The notes beneath the pieces were generated by a model that was given only the letters and a program-made list of their open reading frames with translations, was not told the origin of the DNA and searched no databases. DNA of 64,000 nt, from positions 33,720 through 97,719 of the forward strand of contig NZ_SPUM01000102.1 in NCBI RefSeq assembly GCF_004614195.1, written 5' to 3'. The position numbers and the translations under genes were made by a program. This document shows positions 52,092 to 61,282 of the stretch, one piece after another (positions within the stretch are counted from its first letter, which is position 1; every line of letters begins with the position of its first letter). The stretch comes from Massilia horti. Lineage in GTDB: Bacteria > Pseudomonadota > Gammaproteobacteria > Burkholderiales > Burkholderiaceae_D.

Positions 52092-53219
52092 ATGAGCGCT
52101 GAACCCTGCCTGATCGAACAGACCCACGAGGCCGGCGCCCAGGTCCTGTACCTGATCGGGGCCTGGCGCCTGGCCAATGTGCCGACGATCGTCGACCTGC
52201 TGCGCGGCCTGCGCCTGGAGCCGGCGCGCGATTACATCGTGGACGGCAGCCGGCTGGAATCGGTGGACACCGCCGCCGGCTTTGTCCTGGTGCGGCACCT
52301 GGCCGAACTGGGCTGCACCTCCGCAAACATCACCCCGCGCGGATTCGATCCACGCTTCCTGCGCCTGCTCAAGCTGGTGCGTGAACGGATGGGCACGCCA
52401 CCGGCAACGGAGCGCTCGGAGCGTCCGAACTTCGTCCGCCGCATCGGTTCGGCCACCCTGCGGCTGGGTTCACTCTTGGCGAACCACGTCGCCTTCCTCG
52501 GTGCGGTCGCGCTCGAAACGCTTGCCTTGCTGCGCAATCCAGGCCTGTTTCGCCTGCGCGAGACGGTGTCGCACTTCGAGTCGGTGTGCATCGACGCCAT
52601 TCCCATCGTGATGCTGGTGAACTTCCTGATCGGCGTGGTGCTCGCCTACGTGCTCGGGTCGCAGGCGCAGTTGTATGGGGCGAGCGCGTTCGTGGCCGAC
52701 GGGGTGGGCCTGGCGGTCTCGCGCGAACTGGCGCCCATCGTCACCTCGGTGATCGTCGCCGGCCGCTCGGGCGCCGCCTTCACCGCACAGATCGGGGCCA
52801 TGAAGCTGAACGACGAAATCGACGCCATTACCACGCTGGGCCTGTCGCCGATCCAGGTACTGGTCATCCCGCGCCTGTTCGCACTCATGCTGGCGCTGCC
52901 GCTGCTCGTGTTCGCAGGGGACATCGCAGGCATCCTCGGCGGCATGCTCATATGCGCGAAGCAATTGAATATTTCGCCGGGAGTGTTCATCCACCGCGTG
53001 CATACGGTGCTCGCGATTCGGCATTTTGTCATCGGAATCGCCAAGGCGCCGGTGTTCGCGGTGTTCATCGGGCTGATCGCGTGCCGCATGGGCATCCTGG
53101 CCGCGCGCGACGCGCACGGCGTGGGCGACAACACCACCTCCACGGTCGTGCAATGCATCGTCTGGGTCATCGTGCTGGACGCGGTGTTCGCGGTGATTTT
53201 CCAACAGCTGGGGATCTGA
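52092..53219 (+). CDS. MlaE-type ABC permease with N-terminal STAS domain
   Basis: A fusion protein of 375 residues. Residues about 1-100 form a STAS-like domain (LIGAWRLANVPTIVDLLRGL, DGSRLESVDTAAGFVL), the role played by separate MlaB in E. coli. The rest is the MlaE permease with about five membrane segments and the conserved ELAPIVTSVIVAGRSGAAFT and IGAMKLNDEIDAITTLGLSP. It belongs to the MCE lipid transport family and would move phospholipids or hydrophobic molecules between the membranes. The start MSAEPCLIEQ is chosen; the frame is open upstream. The next gene starts directly after the stop. Confidence 0.92.
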   Translation: MSAEPCLIEQTHEAGAQVLYLIGAWRLANVPTIVDLLRGLRLEPARDYIVDGSRLESVDTAAGFVLVRHLAELGCTSANITPRGFDPRFLRLLKLVRERMGTPPATERSERPNFVRRIGSATLRLGSLLANHVAFLGAVALETLALLRNPGLFRLRETVSHFESVCIDAIPIVMLVNFLIGVVLAYVLGSQAQLYGASAFVADGVGLAVSRELAPIVTSVIVAGRSGAAFTAQIGAMKLNDEIDAITTLGLSPIQVLVIPRLFALMLALPLLVFAGDIAGILGGMLICAKQLNISPGVFIHRVHTVLAIRHFVIGIAKAPVFAVFIGLIACRMGILAARDAHGVGDNTTSTVVQCIVWVIVLDAVFAVIFQQLGI

Positions 53220-53957
53220 ATGGACGAGGTGATCAGGGTCGAGTCGGTCGTCACCCGCTTCGGGGAACAGCTGGTGCACGACGGCGTCAGCTTCGCGGTG
53301 GGGCGCGGCGAGGTGGTCGGACTGATCGGCGGCAGCGGCAGCGGCAAGTCGGTGCTGCTGCGCGAGATCATCGGCCTGATGCACCCCACCAGCGGGCGCA
53401 TCGAACTGCTGGGAGTGAACGTCTGTGCGGCCGAGCCACAGCAGATGAACTCGGTGCGGCGGCATTTCGGCGTGCTGTTCCAGGACGGCGCCCTGTTTTC
53501 CTCGCTTAACGTTGCGGAAAACGTCGCCGTACCGTTTCGCGAGCATACCGACCTGCCGCCCAACGTGATTGCGCCAATCGTCGGCTTCAACCTGGCCCTG
53601 GTGGGGCTACCCGTCAACGCCAGCTGCAAATCCCCGGCGCAGCTTTCCGGCGGGATGCGCAAGCGCGTCGGCCTGGCCCGCGCCCTGGCGCTCGAGCCGG
53701 AGGTCGTCTTTCTCGACGAGCCCACCTCTGGCCTGGACCCGGTCAGCGCGCGCGACTTCGGCCACCTGGTGCGCGTGCTGGCGGACAGCCTGAGCCTGAC
53801 GGTATTCATCGTCACGCACGACGTGGACCTGCTCGTGTCGATCATCGACCGAGTGATCGCCCTCGCGCGTGGCAAGATCATCGCAAACGGCCCGGTAAAC
53901 GAAGTAAGAAGCTCAACCGATCCTTGGTTGCGCGACTATTTTTCAACATGTGGCTGA
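53220..53957 (+). CDS. MlaF-type ABC transporter ATP-binding protein
   Basis: A nucleotide-binding subunit of 245 residues. Walker A GGSGSGKS, ABC signature LSGGMRKR and Walker B VVFLDEPTSGLD are all intact, and FQDGALFSSLNVAEN is typical of MlaF/Ttg2A. It would power the MlaE permease encoded just upstream. The ATG follows the permease stop directly, and the MlaD-type gene follows, so this is one operon. Confidence 0.95.
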   Translation: MDEVIRVESVVTRFGEQLVHDGVSFAVGRGEVVGLIGGSGSGKSVLLREIIGLMHPTSGRIELLGVNVCAAEPQQMNSVRRHFGVLFQDGALFSSLNVAENVAVPFREHTDLPPNVIAPIVGFNLALVGLPVNASCKSPAQLSGGMRKRVGLARALALEPEVVFLDEPTSGLDPVSARDFGHLVRVLADSLSLTVFIVTHDVDLLVSIIDRVIALARGKIIANGPVNEVRSSTDPWLRDYFSTCG

Positions 53958-53958
53958 A

Positions 53959-54885
53959 ATGGAACCCGAAGCCAAATACACATTCGTCGGCGTAGCCGTG
54001 CTGGTTCTGGTGGCAATGCTGGCCGGCACCATTCTCTGGTTAAGCAGCAACAGCGAACGCAGCAATGCGCATTCGTACACCATTTACTTTGCGCATCAGT
54101 CGCTCGCCGGCCTGCAGCCGCGCAGCGAGGTCACCATGCGCGGCCTGCGAGTGGGCACGGTGACCGGCCTGGGGTTCTCGTCCAGAATACCGGGCGCGGT
54201 GAAGGTATCGATCCTGGTCGATCCGTCCACGCCGGTGCGCAAAAGCACACGGGCAATGGTCGACCGCAACCTGATCACCGGCCTGGCGACCGTGCAGCTG
54301 ATTAACAGCACCGAACAAAGTCCGCTGCTCGCGCAAACCCAAGAGGAAGAACAGGGGCCGGTCATTGCCGAGGGAGAATCTGCCGCCGAACAATTTACGG
54401 CAACGCTCGCGGAATTAACCAGGAGCCTGAACGCGACCCTGTCACCCGAAAACCGTGCCGCTTTCACCGCCACGCTTGCCAACCTGCAGCGCGCGAGCGC
54501 TAATGCGGACCGGGCGCTGGCCAGGGTCGACAGTGTGCTGGTAGGGCTGGGCAGCACCGCCGACGAGGTGCGCAGTCTGGCAAGGTCGGTGGCGACGGAC
54601 ACGCACGCCCTGGCCACACGCTATGACGCACTCGGCGCGCAGGCGACCGGCACGCTGCGCGGCACGGACGACGCCGTCCGCCAGCTGCGCACCGACATCG
54701 ACGCCCTGTCACGCCGCGCCAACACCCTGCTCACGACAGGGAATACCGAATTGCGGGCGACCTCCCGCTCCATCAATTCCGCCGCCGATTCGGTGGGCGG
54801 CGCGGCCGACCGCCTGAACGACCCGAGCGAGATCCTGTACGGACCGTCGGCGGGCACCTTGGGTCCCGGAGAAGGCAAGCGGTGA
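53959..54885 (+). CDS. MlaD family (MCE domain) substrate-binding protein
   Basis: A protein of about 308 residues: one N-terminal membrane anchor (FVGVAVLVLVAMLAGTILWL), one MCE domain (about 35-115; RSEVTMRGLRVGTVTGLGF) and a long helical C-terminal region rich in Ala, Arg and Thr. It would form the periplasmic ring or tunnel that passes lipids. A GTG at 53950, overlapping the ATPase gene by eight bases, is an alternative start. The stop overlaps the next gene's GTG. Confidence 0.9.
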   Translation: MEPEAKYTFVGVAVLVLVAMLAGTILWLSSNSERSNAHSYTIYFAHQSLAGLQPRSEVTMRGLRVGTVTGLGFSSRIPGAVKVSILVDPSTPVRKSTRAMVDRNLITGLATVQLINSTEQSPLLAQTQEEEQGPVIAEGESAAEQFTATLAELTRSLNATLSPENRAAFTATLANLQRASANADRALARVDSVLVGLGSTADEVRSLARSVATDTHALATRYDALGAQATGTLRGTDDAVRQLRTDIDALSRRANTLLTTGNTELRATSRSINSAADSVGGAADRLNDPSEILYGPSAGTLGPGEGKR

Positions 54886-55469
54886 AAGCCTCCCTCACCC
54901 TGGTCATGGCGGCGTTACTCGCCTCCTGTGCCCCTGCCGTCACACGCGACCCGCAACGCTACTTCGTGCTCGACGCACCGGCTCCGGCGCCGGTGGGCTG
55001 CGCGAACGCGCCGTTCACGCTCGCGCCGACGACCGCGGCGAGCTTTTACGGCACGCGGCGCATTGTCTACAGCGATGCGCCCGGCACGCGCGCCAACTAC
55101 CGGTTCAGCCATTGGACCGAACCGCCGCAACAGGTGGTTTACGACGAATTGCAATCGCGCGTGCAAAGTGCCGGCAAGGCCGATGACCTGGTGCTCGCCA
55201 CCCGCCTCACTGAGATTTACCACGATGCCACCACCAAGCCCGGAACGGTGCATGTTTCGGTGACGGCGGAACTGCTCGATGGCGCGACTTTGGATGTGCT
55301 GGCGCAGCGCCGCTTTTCCCGCTCCGCGCCCGCCACCGCCTTCAACGCTGGGGGCGCGGTGGACGGCATGCGCCACGCGCTGCGCGCAGTGCTCGATGAT
55401 ATAGTCGCGTGGAGCTGCAAGCTGCCCGTAAATCGCGTTCAAACCACCCCTGCGATGCCACCGCCATGA
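54882..55469 (+). CDS. ABC-type transport auxiliary lipoprotein
   Basis: A lipoprotein of 195 residues: lipobox LLASC at about residues 12-16, then the family opening RYFVLDAPAPAP. This family (PqiC-like) works with MCE transporters at the outer membrane. It uses a GTG start that overlaps the MlaD stop (GTGA). Its own stop overlaps the next gene's ATG by four bases, which couples lipid transport genes to a molybdenum enzyme operon, an unusual join. Confidence 0.85.
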   Translation: MKASLTLVMAALLASCAPAVTRDPQRYFVLDAPAPAPVGCANAPFTLAPTTAASFYGTRRIVYSDAPGTRANYRFSHWTEPPQQVVYDELQSRVQSAGKADDLVLATRLTEIYHDATTKPGTVHVSVTAELLDGATLDVLAQRRFSRSAPATAFNAGGAVDGMRHALRAVLDDIVAWSCKLPVNRVQTTPAMPPP

Positions 55470-55957
55470 GCACTTACAACCTCGACGTCAATGGCCACAT
55501 GCATACCGTGCGGACCGAGCCCGACACGCCGCTCTTGTACGTGCTGCGCAATGACCTGCAACTGAACGGCGCCAAATTCGGCTGCGGCCTGGCGCAGTGC
55601 GGAGCCTGCACGGTCATGCTCGGCAAGGAAGCGGTGCTGTCATGCGTGCTGCCGGTGTCGCAGGTCGGGCAGGATCCGGTGCGGACGGTCGAGGGACTCG
55701 GCAGTGCGGCGGCGCCTGGCGTGCTGCAGCGCGCGTTCATCGAGGAGCAGGCGGCGCAATGCGGCTACTGCATCGCCGGGATGATTATGCGCGCCCAGGC
55801 GCTGCTCGAATCGAACCCGAGCCCGAGCGACGCCGACATCCGCCACAACCTGGCGATCAACCTGTGCCGCTGCGGCACGCACATGCGGATCGTGCGCGCC
55901 GTCCAACGGGCAGCCGAAGCAATGCGTCGCGCGCCCAAAGCCGGTTTGCGAGCCTGA
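55466..55957 (+). CDS. [2Fe-2S]-binding subunit of a molybdenum hydroxylase (IorA-like)
   Basis: A protein of 163 residues with the two iron-sulfur domains of the xanthine-oxidase family. The plant-type cluster motif is GCGLAQCGACTVMLG, plus a downstream Cys (LSCVLPV); the second cluster is AQCGYCIAGMIM with CRCGTHMRI. It transfers electrons from the Mo subunit encoded next. The start overlaps the lipoprotein stop by four bases; frames open upstream are not homologous. The Mo subunit gene overlaps by one base. Confidence 0.94.
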   Translation: MSTYNLDVNGHMHTVRTEPDTPLLYVLRNDLQLNGAKFGCGLAQCGACTVMLGKEAVLSCVLPVSQVGQDPVRTVEGLGSAAAPGVLQRAFIEEQAAQCGYCIAGMIMRAQALLESNPSPSDADIRHNLAINLCRCGTHMRIVRAVQRAAEAMRRAPKAGLRA

Positions 55958-58182
55958 TGAGAACGCAAGCAATCGACAATCCTGCCCGACGCCGGCTGCT
56001 CATCATGGGCGGCGCACTGGTCGTCAGTTTTTCGCTGCATCCTTCTGCTACCGAGGCGCAGCCGGACAAGCCGCGCCTGCCCGGCAGCCTGCGCAACGAC
56101 CCAATGCTCGACGCCTGGATTCGCATCGGCGCCGACGGCAGCATCACCGTCTTTACCGGCAAGGCCGAGCTTGGGCAAGGCATCAAAACCGCCCTGCTCC
56201 AAGTCGCGGCGGAAGAGCTGGTGGTGGGGCCAGGGCGCATCGCACTGGTGACGGCCGACACCGCGCGAACACCGAACGAAGGATATACGGCCGGCAGCCA
56301 CACGATGCAGGACAGCGGTACCGCGATCCGCAGTGCCGCGGCCCAGGTGCGCTCGATTTTGCTCGACCTGGCGGCCGAACGCCTGGGCATGCCCGCCGCG
56401 CAGCTGCATGTGGCGGATGGCGTCATCGAAAGCGCCGGCCACCGGGTCGCCTACGCCCAGCTGGTCCGCGGACGCGAACTGCACGTACCGGCAACCGGGC
56501 AGGCGCCGTGGCGCGACCCGTCCGAATACACAGTGATTGGGAAGTCGCTGCCGCGGGTGGATATTCCGGCCAAGGTCGCGGGCGGCATCGCCTACGTGCA
56601 GGACCTGCGGCTGCCCGGCATGGTGCACGGGCGTGTGGTGCGCCCGCCCAGCCCTGGCGCACGGCTGGACAGCGTCGACCTGGTCACGACCGGGCAGCAG
56701 CCGGGCGTGCTCAAGGTGGTGCGCGACGGGTCCTTCCTCGCCGTCATCGCGCAAGGCGAATACCAGGCGGTGAAGGCCGCGGCCACCCTGGCGCGCGCAG
56801 CCCGTTGGCACACCGGGCCGGCACTGCCGCCGCAGGCCGACCTGTATGCGACGCTGCTGAAAGCTAAGTCCACGGACACCGTGATCCTGCAACGGGGCAC
56901 ACCGGGCGCCGCCGGGCGCAGGTTCGAGGCGACGTACCGCCGTCCGTTCCAGATGCATGCGTCGATCGGGCCGTCGTGCGCCGTAGCGCAGAATGTAAAC
57001 GGCGAATATACGGTCTGGACCCACAGCCAGGGCGTCTATCCGCTGCGCGGCGCGCTGGCCGAGATGCTTGCCGTACCTGAGCAGAAGATCCGCTGCATCC
57101 ATACCGAAGGCTCGGGCTGCTACGGCCACAACGGGGCCGATGACGCGGCTGCCGACGCGGTGCTACTGGCGCGCGCCCTGCCCGGCCAGCCCGTGCGCGT
57201 GCAATGGATGCGTGAAGATGAACACGGCTGGGAGCCGTTCGGGCCGCCGATGGTCGCGCGTGTCGCCGCCACGCTCGACGCCAATGGTCGCATCGCCGAC
57301 TGGGTCTATGACGTGTGGAGCCCGCCGCATAGCTCGCGTCCCGGCAAGGCGGGCAACCTGCTCGCCGCCACGTATCTCGAGCGGGCTTTCCGTCCGCCGC
57401 CGGCCAGGCCAATCCCGCAGCCGGACGGCGGCGGCGACCGCAATGCGATTCCGCTCTACACCTCGGCCAATGCGCGCGTGACCCATCACTTTTTGCCGCA
57501 GGCGCCGCTGCGCACGTCGGCACTGCGTTCGCTCGCCGCCTACACCAACGTGTTTGCGATCGAAAGCTTCATGGACGAACTGGCGCAGGCGGCTGGCGTC
57601 GATCCGGTTCAGTATCGCCTGCGCCAACTGGCCGATCCGCGCGCGCAGGATGTCATCCGGCTCGCCTCTGAGCGCTTCGGCTGGAACGGATGGGCGCGCG
57701 CGCCCTGGCGTGGGCGCGGCTTTGCCTTTGCCCGCTACAAGAATCTGGCCGCCTACACGGCCGTGGCGCTGGAGGTCGAAGTGGCGCGCGACACTGGGCT
57801 GGTACGCATCACGCATGCGGTCGTGGCGGTGGATGCGGGCGAGGTCGTGAATCCGGACGGCATTCGCAACCAGATCGAAGGCGGTCTGCTGCAATCGGCG
57901 AGCCTGACCCTGTGCGAGCAAGTCAGCTTCGACGCATCTAGCGTGACCAGCCGCGCCTGGAACAGCTATCCGATCCTGCGCTTTCCGCAAATGCCGGAAC
58001 GGGTTGAGGTGCACCTGATCGACCGGCCCGGCCTGCCGTTCCTGGGCACCGGGGAAGCGGCGCAGGGACCGGCCGGCGCCGCGATCGCCAACGCGGTTGC
58101 GGACGCGACCGGCGTGCGCCTGCGCGACATACCGCTCGACGGGGCCTCGGTGCGTGCGGCGCTTGAGCGCCGGGAATCCTGA
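55957..58182 (+). CDS. Molybdopterin-binding subunit of a xanthine-oxidase-family enzyme (IorB-like)
   Basis: A protein of 741 residues with a Tat-type signal (RRRLLIMGG, hydrophobic stretch), so it works in the periplasm. Mo-cofactor motifs include GKAELGQGIKTALLQVAAEE, SGCYGHNGADDAAADAV and the C-terminal GTGEAAQGPAGAAIANAV, where the Glu is the expected catalytic base. Size and subunit pairing match isoquinoline 1-oxidoreductase (IorAB)-type or related aldehyde oxidoreductases; the substrate is not determined. An electron acceptor such as a cytochrome is not encoded here. The start ATG at 55957 overlaps the previous TGA by one base. Confidence 0.93.
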   Translation: MRTQAIDNPARRRLLIMGGALVVSFSLHPSATEAQPDKPRLPGSLRNDPMLDAWIRIGADGSITVFTGKAELGQGIKTALLQVAAEELVVGPGRIALVTADTARTPNEGYTAGSHTMQDSGTAIRSAAAQVRSILLDLAAERLGMPAAQLHVADGVIESAGHRVAYAQLVRGRELHVPATGQAPWRDPSEYTVIGKSLPRVDIPAKVAGGIAYVQDLRLPGMVHGRVVRPPSPGARLDSVDLVTTGQQPGVLKVVRDGSFLAVIAQGEYQAVKAAATLARAARWHTGPALPPQADLYATLLKAKSTDTVILQRGTPGAAGRRFEATYRRPFQMHASIGPSCAVAQNVNGEYTVWTHSQGVYPLRGALAEMLAVPEQKIRCIHTEGSGCYGHNGADDAAADAVLLARALPGQPVRVQWMREDEHGWEPFGPPMVARVAATLDANGRIADWVYDVWSPPHSSRPGKAGNLLAATYLERAFRPPPARPIPQPDGGGDRNAIPLYTSANARVTHHFLPQAPLRTSALRSLAAYTNVFAIESFMDELAQAAGVDPVQYRLRQLADPRAQDVIRLASERFGWNGWARAPWRGRGFAFARYKNLAAYTAVALEVEVARDTGLVRITHAVVAVDAGEVVNPDGIRNQIEGGLLQSASLTLCEQVSFDASSVTSRAWNSYPILRFPQMPERVEVHLIDRPGLPFLGTGEAAQGPAGAAIANAVADATGVRLRDIPLDGASVRAALERRES

Positions 58183-58204
58183 ATCTCAGGAAACTTTTGC
58201 CGGT

Positions 58205-58326
58205 CGTAGGGGGCGCGCGGCCGGCGAGGACCTGTGCGCACGCGGTTCGCGAACTTAGCGCAGCAAATCGGCAGCCGCGAGTGAGCATGCGGTGACCGCG
58301 TGCGCACCAAAGGTACACACCCTACG
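58205..58326. repeat. Dispersed inverted repeat, copy 2 (degenerate)
   Basis: Left end CGTAGGG (58205) and right end CACCCTACG (to 58326), with inner arms GTGCGCACGCGGT and ACCGCGTGCGCAC. About 20 extra bases separate the end from the inner arm on the left, so this copy is degenerate. It fills most of the 270-base gap after the molybdenum enzyme. Confidence 0.65.
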
Positions 58327-58452
58327 CCTTCTGCACATCCAACAATGATCACGGAAATAGAATTGCGCCATGACCTAGATCGCAGCAAGCGCGGCAACTA
58401 AGCGCACGAACCAGGAGTCTTAGGTAGCTGCACCTAGCGAAAAGGATTCCCG

Positions 58453-58839
58453 ATGGGCGAGAACCACGTACAAGTCAAGGAAGGATTGAAGGAAGGCGAA
58501 TGTTATGCCGGGCTGATTCTCGGAAAGGAAGGGATGTCCGACTATAACCTGATCCTGCTGCCCGGCGATGCGGCCGATGTGAGCTGGTCGGCGGCGCACG
58601 ACTGGGCCACCGCGCGCGGCGGCGCATTGCCGACGCGGCGCGAGCTGTCCTTGCTGTTTGCCAACCTGCGCGAGCAGTTCGAACGCGCCTGGTACTGGTC
58701 GAGCGAACAGCACGAGACACGGGCGCAACTGGTGTGGGGGCAGAATTTTGCGAGCGGCATCCAGACCGTCTACGGCAGGCCTTACCGCGGCCACGCGCGC
58801 GCAGTGCGGCGCCTTCCAATTTCGGACGGGAAAGAGTAA
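58453..58839 (+). CDS. DUF1566-like protein of unknown function
   Basis: A protein of 128 residues, no signal peptide. The pattern LPTRRELSLLFANLREQFER, WYWSSEQHETRA and QNFASGIQTVYG, ending ARAVRRL, matches the DUF1566/Lcl C-terminal fold, a lectin-like module. Repeats of Trp and Ser-Ser-Glu are typical. It stands alone after the repeat; function unknown. Confidence 0.75.
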   Translation: MGENHVQVKEGLKEGECYAGLILGKEGMSDYNLILLPGDAADVSWSAAHDWATARGGALPTRRELSLLFANLREQFERAWYWSSEQHETRAQLVWGQNFASGIQTVYGRPYRGHARAVRRLPISDGKE

Positions 58840-58911
58840 CAGCCGGCCTTGTGGATGGGCCAGCCGGCCGGGCCGCGGCTGGTGCGCGTTCCCGGCGGCG
58901 AAGCTCGATCG

Positions 58912-59655
58912 TTAGCGCGGCGCCGAGGTGTCCTCGGCCTTGCCGCGGCTGCGGTTCGCCGCCACCAACCCGGCGCCGACCAGGGCCAGGCCCAGCATTG
59001 CCCCGACCGACGGCGTGGCCAGCCAGCGCATGGCCTGGCCCGGCCCGGCCGTGGGCTGTTCGCGCTGGGGATCGGAATGACGGCGCCGTAGTGCGCCACT
59101 GCTGCCCGGCGCGCCCGCATACAGTTGCAGCATGTCGCGCGTGAACGCGGCCAGGTCCTGCGGCCCGCGCGCGGTCAGCCAATTGCCATCGCGCACCACC
59201 TCCTGGTCGAGCCAGGTGGCGCCCGCATTCACCATGTCGTCGCGCACGCCGGGCCACGAGGTCAAGGTGCGGTTCGGCGCCAGCCCGGCCGAGGCCAGCA
59301 GCCAGGCGCCGTGGCCGAGCGTGGCAATCGGCATGCCGCGCAGGTCGAAATCGCGCACGAAGTCGCGCGCCTCGGCCGACTGGCGCAGCAGGTCCGGGCT
59401 GATGTAACCGCCCGGGATCAAGAGCCCCTGATAGTCGCGCGGGCTGGCATCAACCAGGGTCCTGTCGACCGAGACCAGGTCGCCCGGCTCGTGCATGTTC
59501 ATGCCGCGGATCCTGCCGCCGTGCAGGGAGACGATATCCACCTCGGCCCCTGCCGCGCGCAGCGCCGCTACCGGCGCCGCCAGTTCCGCTTGTTCGAAAC
59601 CGTCCGCGGCCAGTACGGCAATCCGCTGTCCTGCCAGCTTGTTACGTCCATTCAT
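58912..59655 (-). CDS. DJ-1/PfpI-like protein lacking the nucleophile Cys, with C-terminal membrane anchor
   Basis: A protein of 247 residues. Residues about 8-175 have the DJ-1/PfpI (class I glutamine amidotransferase-like) fold: RIAVLAADGFEQAELAAPV, the acidic elbow Glu in FEQAEL and GLLIPGGYISPDLL. The nucleophile elbow, usually ICHGxW, is ATLGHGAWLLASAG, so Cys is replaced by Gly and it is probably not a classical protease or deglycase. The C-terminus has a membrane segment (VGAMLGLALVGAGLVAANRS) after a Pro/Arg-rich linker, which is uncommon in the family. The start at 59655 follows GGAGG by five bases. Confidence 0.83.
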   Translation of the reverse strand: MNGRNKLAGQRIAVLAADGFEQAELAAPVAALRAAGAEVDIVSLHGGRIRGMNMHEPGDLVSVDRTLVDASPRDYQGLLIPGGYISPDLLRQSAEARDFVRDFDLRGMPIATLGHGAWLLASAGLAPNRTLTSWPGVRDDMVNAGATWLDQEVVRDGNWLTARGPQDLAAFTRDMLQLYAGAPGSSGALRRRHSDPQREQPTAGPGQAMRWLATPSVGAMLGLALVGAGLVAANRSRGKAEDTSAPR

Positions 59656-59741
59656 CATGTCCTCCGTTGAGCGGTCCTGTGGTAACAGAGTGCCACGCAA
59701 CGGCTAAGTTCCCTCCGCCGAGGCAAAGGGAACCTCGGACA

Positions 59742-61187
59742 TCAGCGGCGGCTCGCGCCCGGCGGCACCACCGCGCGCCCGATCGGCTGCTCGCTGTTGG
59801 CCAGGAACCAGGCAGTGGTCGCCATCACCGCCACGTGGCGGCGCAGGTTATCCGGGTCGACCTTGTCGAAGGTGTCGGCCGGCGTGTGGTGGTAGTTGAA
59901 GTAGTCCGACGAATCGATAGCCGGCTCGAAGCTCGGCACGCCCGCCGCCTCCAGCGCGTGCAGATCGCCCGTGCCGAGTATGTCCGCGCGCTGGAATGCG
60001 CCGGCGCCGATCACCTGCAGCGCATCCTTGAGCGGAGCGAACAGCTTGACCGCCTCCGGCCCCACGCTGGCTTTCACGCCGAACGGCCGGCCCGAGCCGC
60101 CGTCGTCCTCGTAGGCGCCGACATGCTTCTCGGCGTTCGCCTTTTCGAAAGCAGCGTAGGTTGCGCCGCCGCGGCCGCCGTTTTCCTCGTTCATCCAGGC
60201 GATCACGCGGATCGTGCGCTTGGGCCGGAAGTCGAGCTTGCGCAGGGTGTCGATCACGCCCATCGCGCTCACCACGCCGGAAGCGTCGTCGTTGGCGCCG
60301 GTGGCCAGGTCCCACGAGTCGAGGTGGCCGGAGACGATCACGATTTCGTCCGGCTTCTCGGTGCCGGTCCAGTCGGCGATCACGTTGTAGCTGTCGGCGT
60401 CCGGCAGGATCTGCGGAGTGAGCGTCAAATGCATGGTGACCGGGCCGCGTTTGGACAGGCGGTCCATCAGCATCGAGTCCTCGATGGTCACCGCGGCCGC
60501 CGGAATCCGATGGCCATCCTGCAGGTTGGTACCGCCCGTGTGCGGGATGCGGTAAGCCGCGCCGCCGACGGCGCGCACCAGTGCCGCTACCGCGCCCATC
60601 TCAGCGGCGATGCGCGGACCGTTGCCGCGGTAAGCGACCGCCTGGCCATACGCCGTGCCGGCAAAACCGCGGTCCGCCATTTTCTGATCGAACGGCACAT
60701 CGAACAGCACGATCTTGCCCTTGACTTTGGCGCCCTGCGCCTTCAGCTCGTCGAAACTGTGCACCACCAGCACCTCGGCCTTGATGCCTTCCGCCGGAGT
60801 CGCGCCAGAGCCGCCCAGCGCCGCCAGCACCACCTTCTGCGTCACGCCGGCGGGACGGCCCTTGTATTCGACCAGCGAGGCCGTTTCGGCGCCGCGTACC
60901 CAGTGCGGCACCTTGACCGGCTGCAAAGTCACCTTCGCGCCCAGCTTGCGCAGTTCCTCCGCCACCTGGGTCACCGCCGCCGCGGCGCCAGGCGAGCCGG
61001 ACAGGCGCGGGCCGACCAGGTCGGCCAGGTCTTCCAGTCGTTGATAGGCGTAATCGCTCTGCATCGCGGTGTCGCGGATCTTGGCCAGCGCGGCCGGATC
61101 GTTGCCCGGGCTGGCGGCAAAGGCGGCGCCGGCGAACAGCGACGCGGCGAGGATAGTCAAGGCGGGGATGCGGGTGCGGCGGTTCAT
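59742..61187 (-). CDS. M28 family zinc aminopeptidase
   Basis: An exported peptidase of 481 residues: signal peptide (MNRRTRIPALTILAASLFAG), a PA domain (about 140-240) inserted before the catalytic part, and the M28 di-zinc core. Zinc and catalytic residues are in VSGHLDSWDLATGANDDASG (His, Asp, Asp), WMNEENGGRGGATYAA (Glu-Glu) and a late YFNYHHTPADTFDKV His. It probably removes N-terminal residues from peptides in the periplasm or outside. Monocistronic. The opposite-strand open frame of 561 codons is a shadow. Confidence 0.93.
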   Translation of the reverse strand: MNRRTRIPALTILAASLFAGAAFAASPGNDPAALAKIRDTAMQSDYAYQRLEDLADLVGPRLSGSPGAAAAVTQVAEELRKLGAKVTLQPVKVPHWVRGAETASLVEYKGRPAGVTQKVVLAALGGSGATPAEGIKAEVLVVHSFDELKAQGAKVKGKIVLFDVPFDQKMADRGFAGTAYGQAVAYRGNGPRIAAEMGAVAALVRAVGGAAYRIPHTGGTNLQDGHRIPAAAVTIEDSMLMDRLSKRGPVTMHLTLTPQILPDADSYNVIADWTGTEKPDEIVIVSGHLDSWDLATGANDDASGVVSAMGVIDTLRKLDFRPKRTIRVIAWMNEENGGRGGATYAAFEKANAEKHVGAYEDDGGSGRPFGVKASVGPEAVKLFAPLKDALQVIGAGAFQRADILGTGDLHALEAAGVPSFEPAIDSSDYFNYHHTPADTFDKVDPDNLRRHVAVMATTAWFLANSEQPIGRAVVPPGASRR

Positions 61188-61282
61188 TGCTTTCGATCCT
61201 TTGGACAAATTCAACGGACCAAAACAATAGCGCATCCGGAAAGTTTTTGCTGGATTTTTATTGCGGTATTTACATGCTCAAT

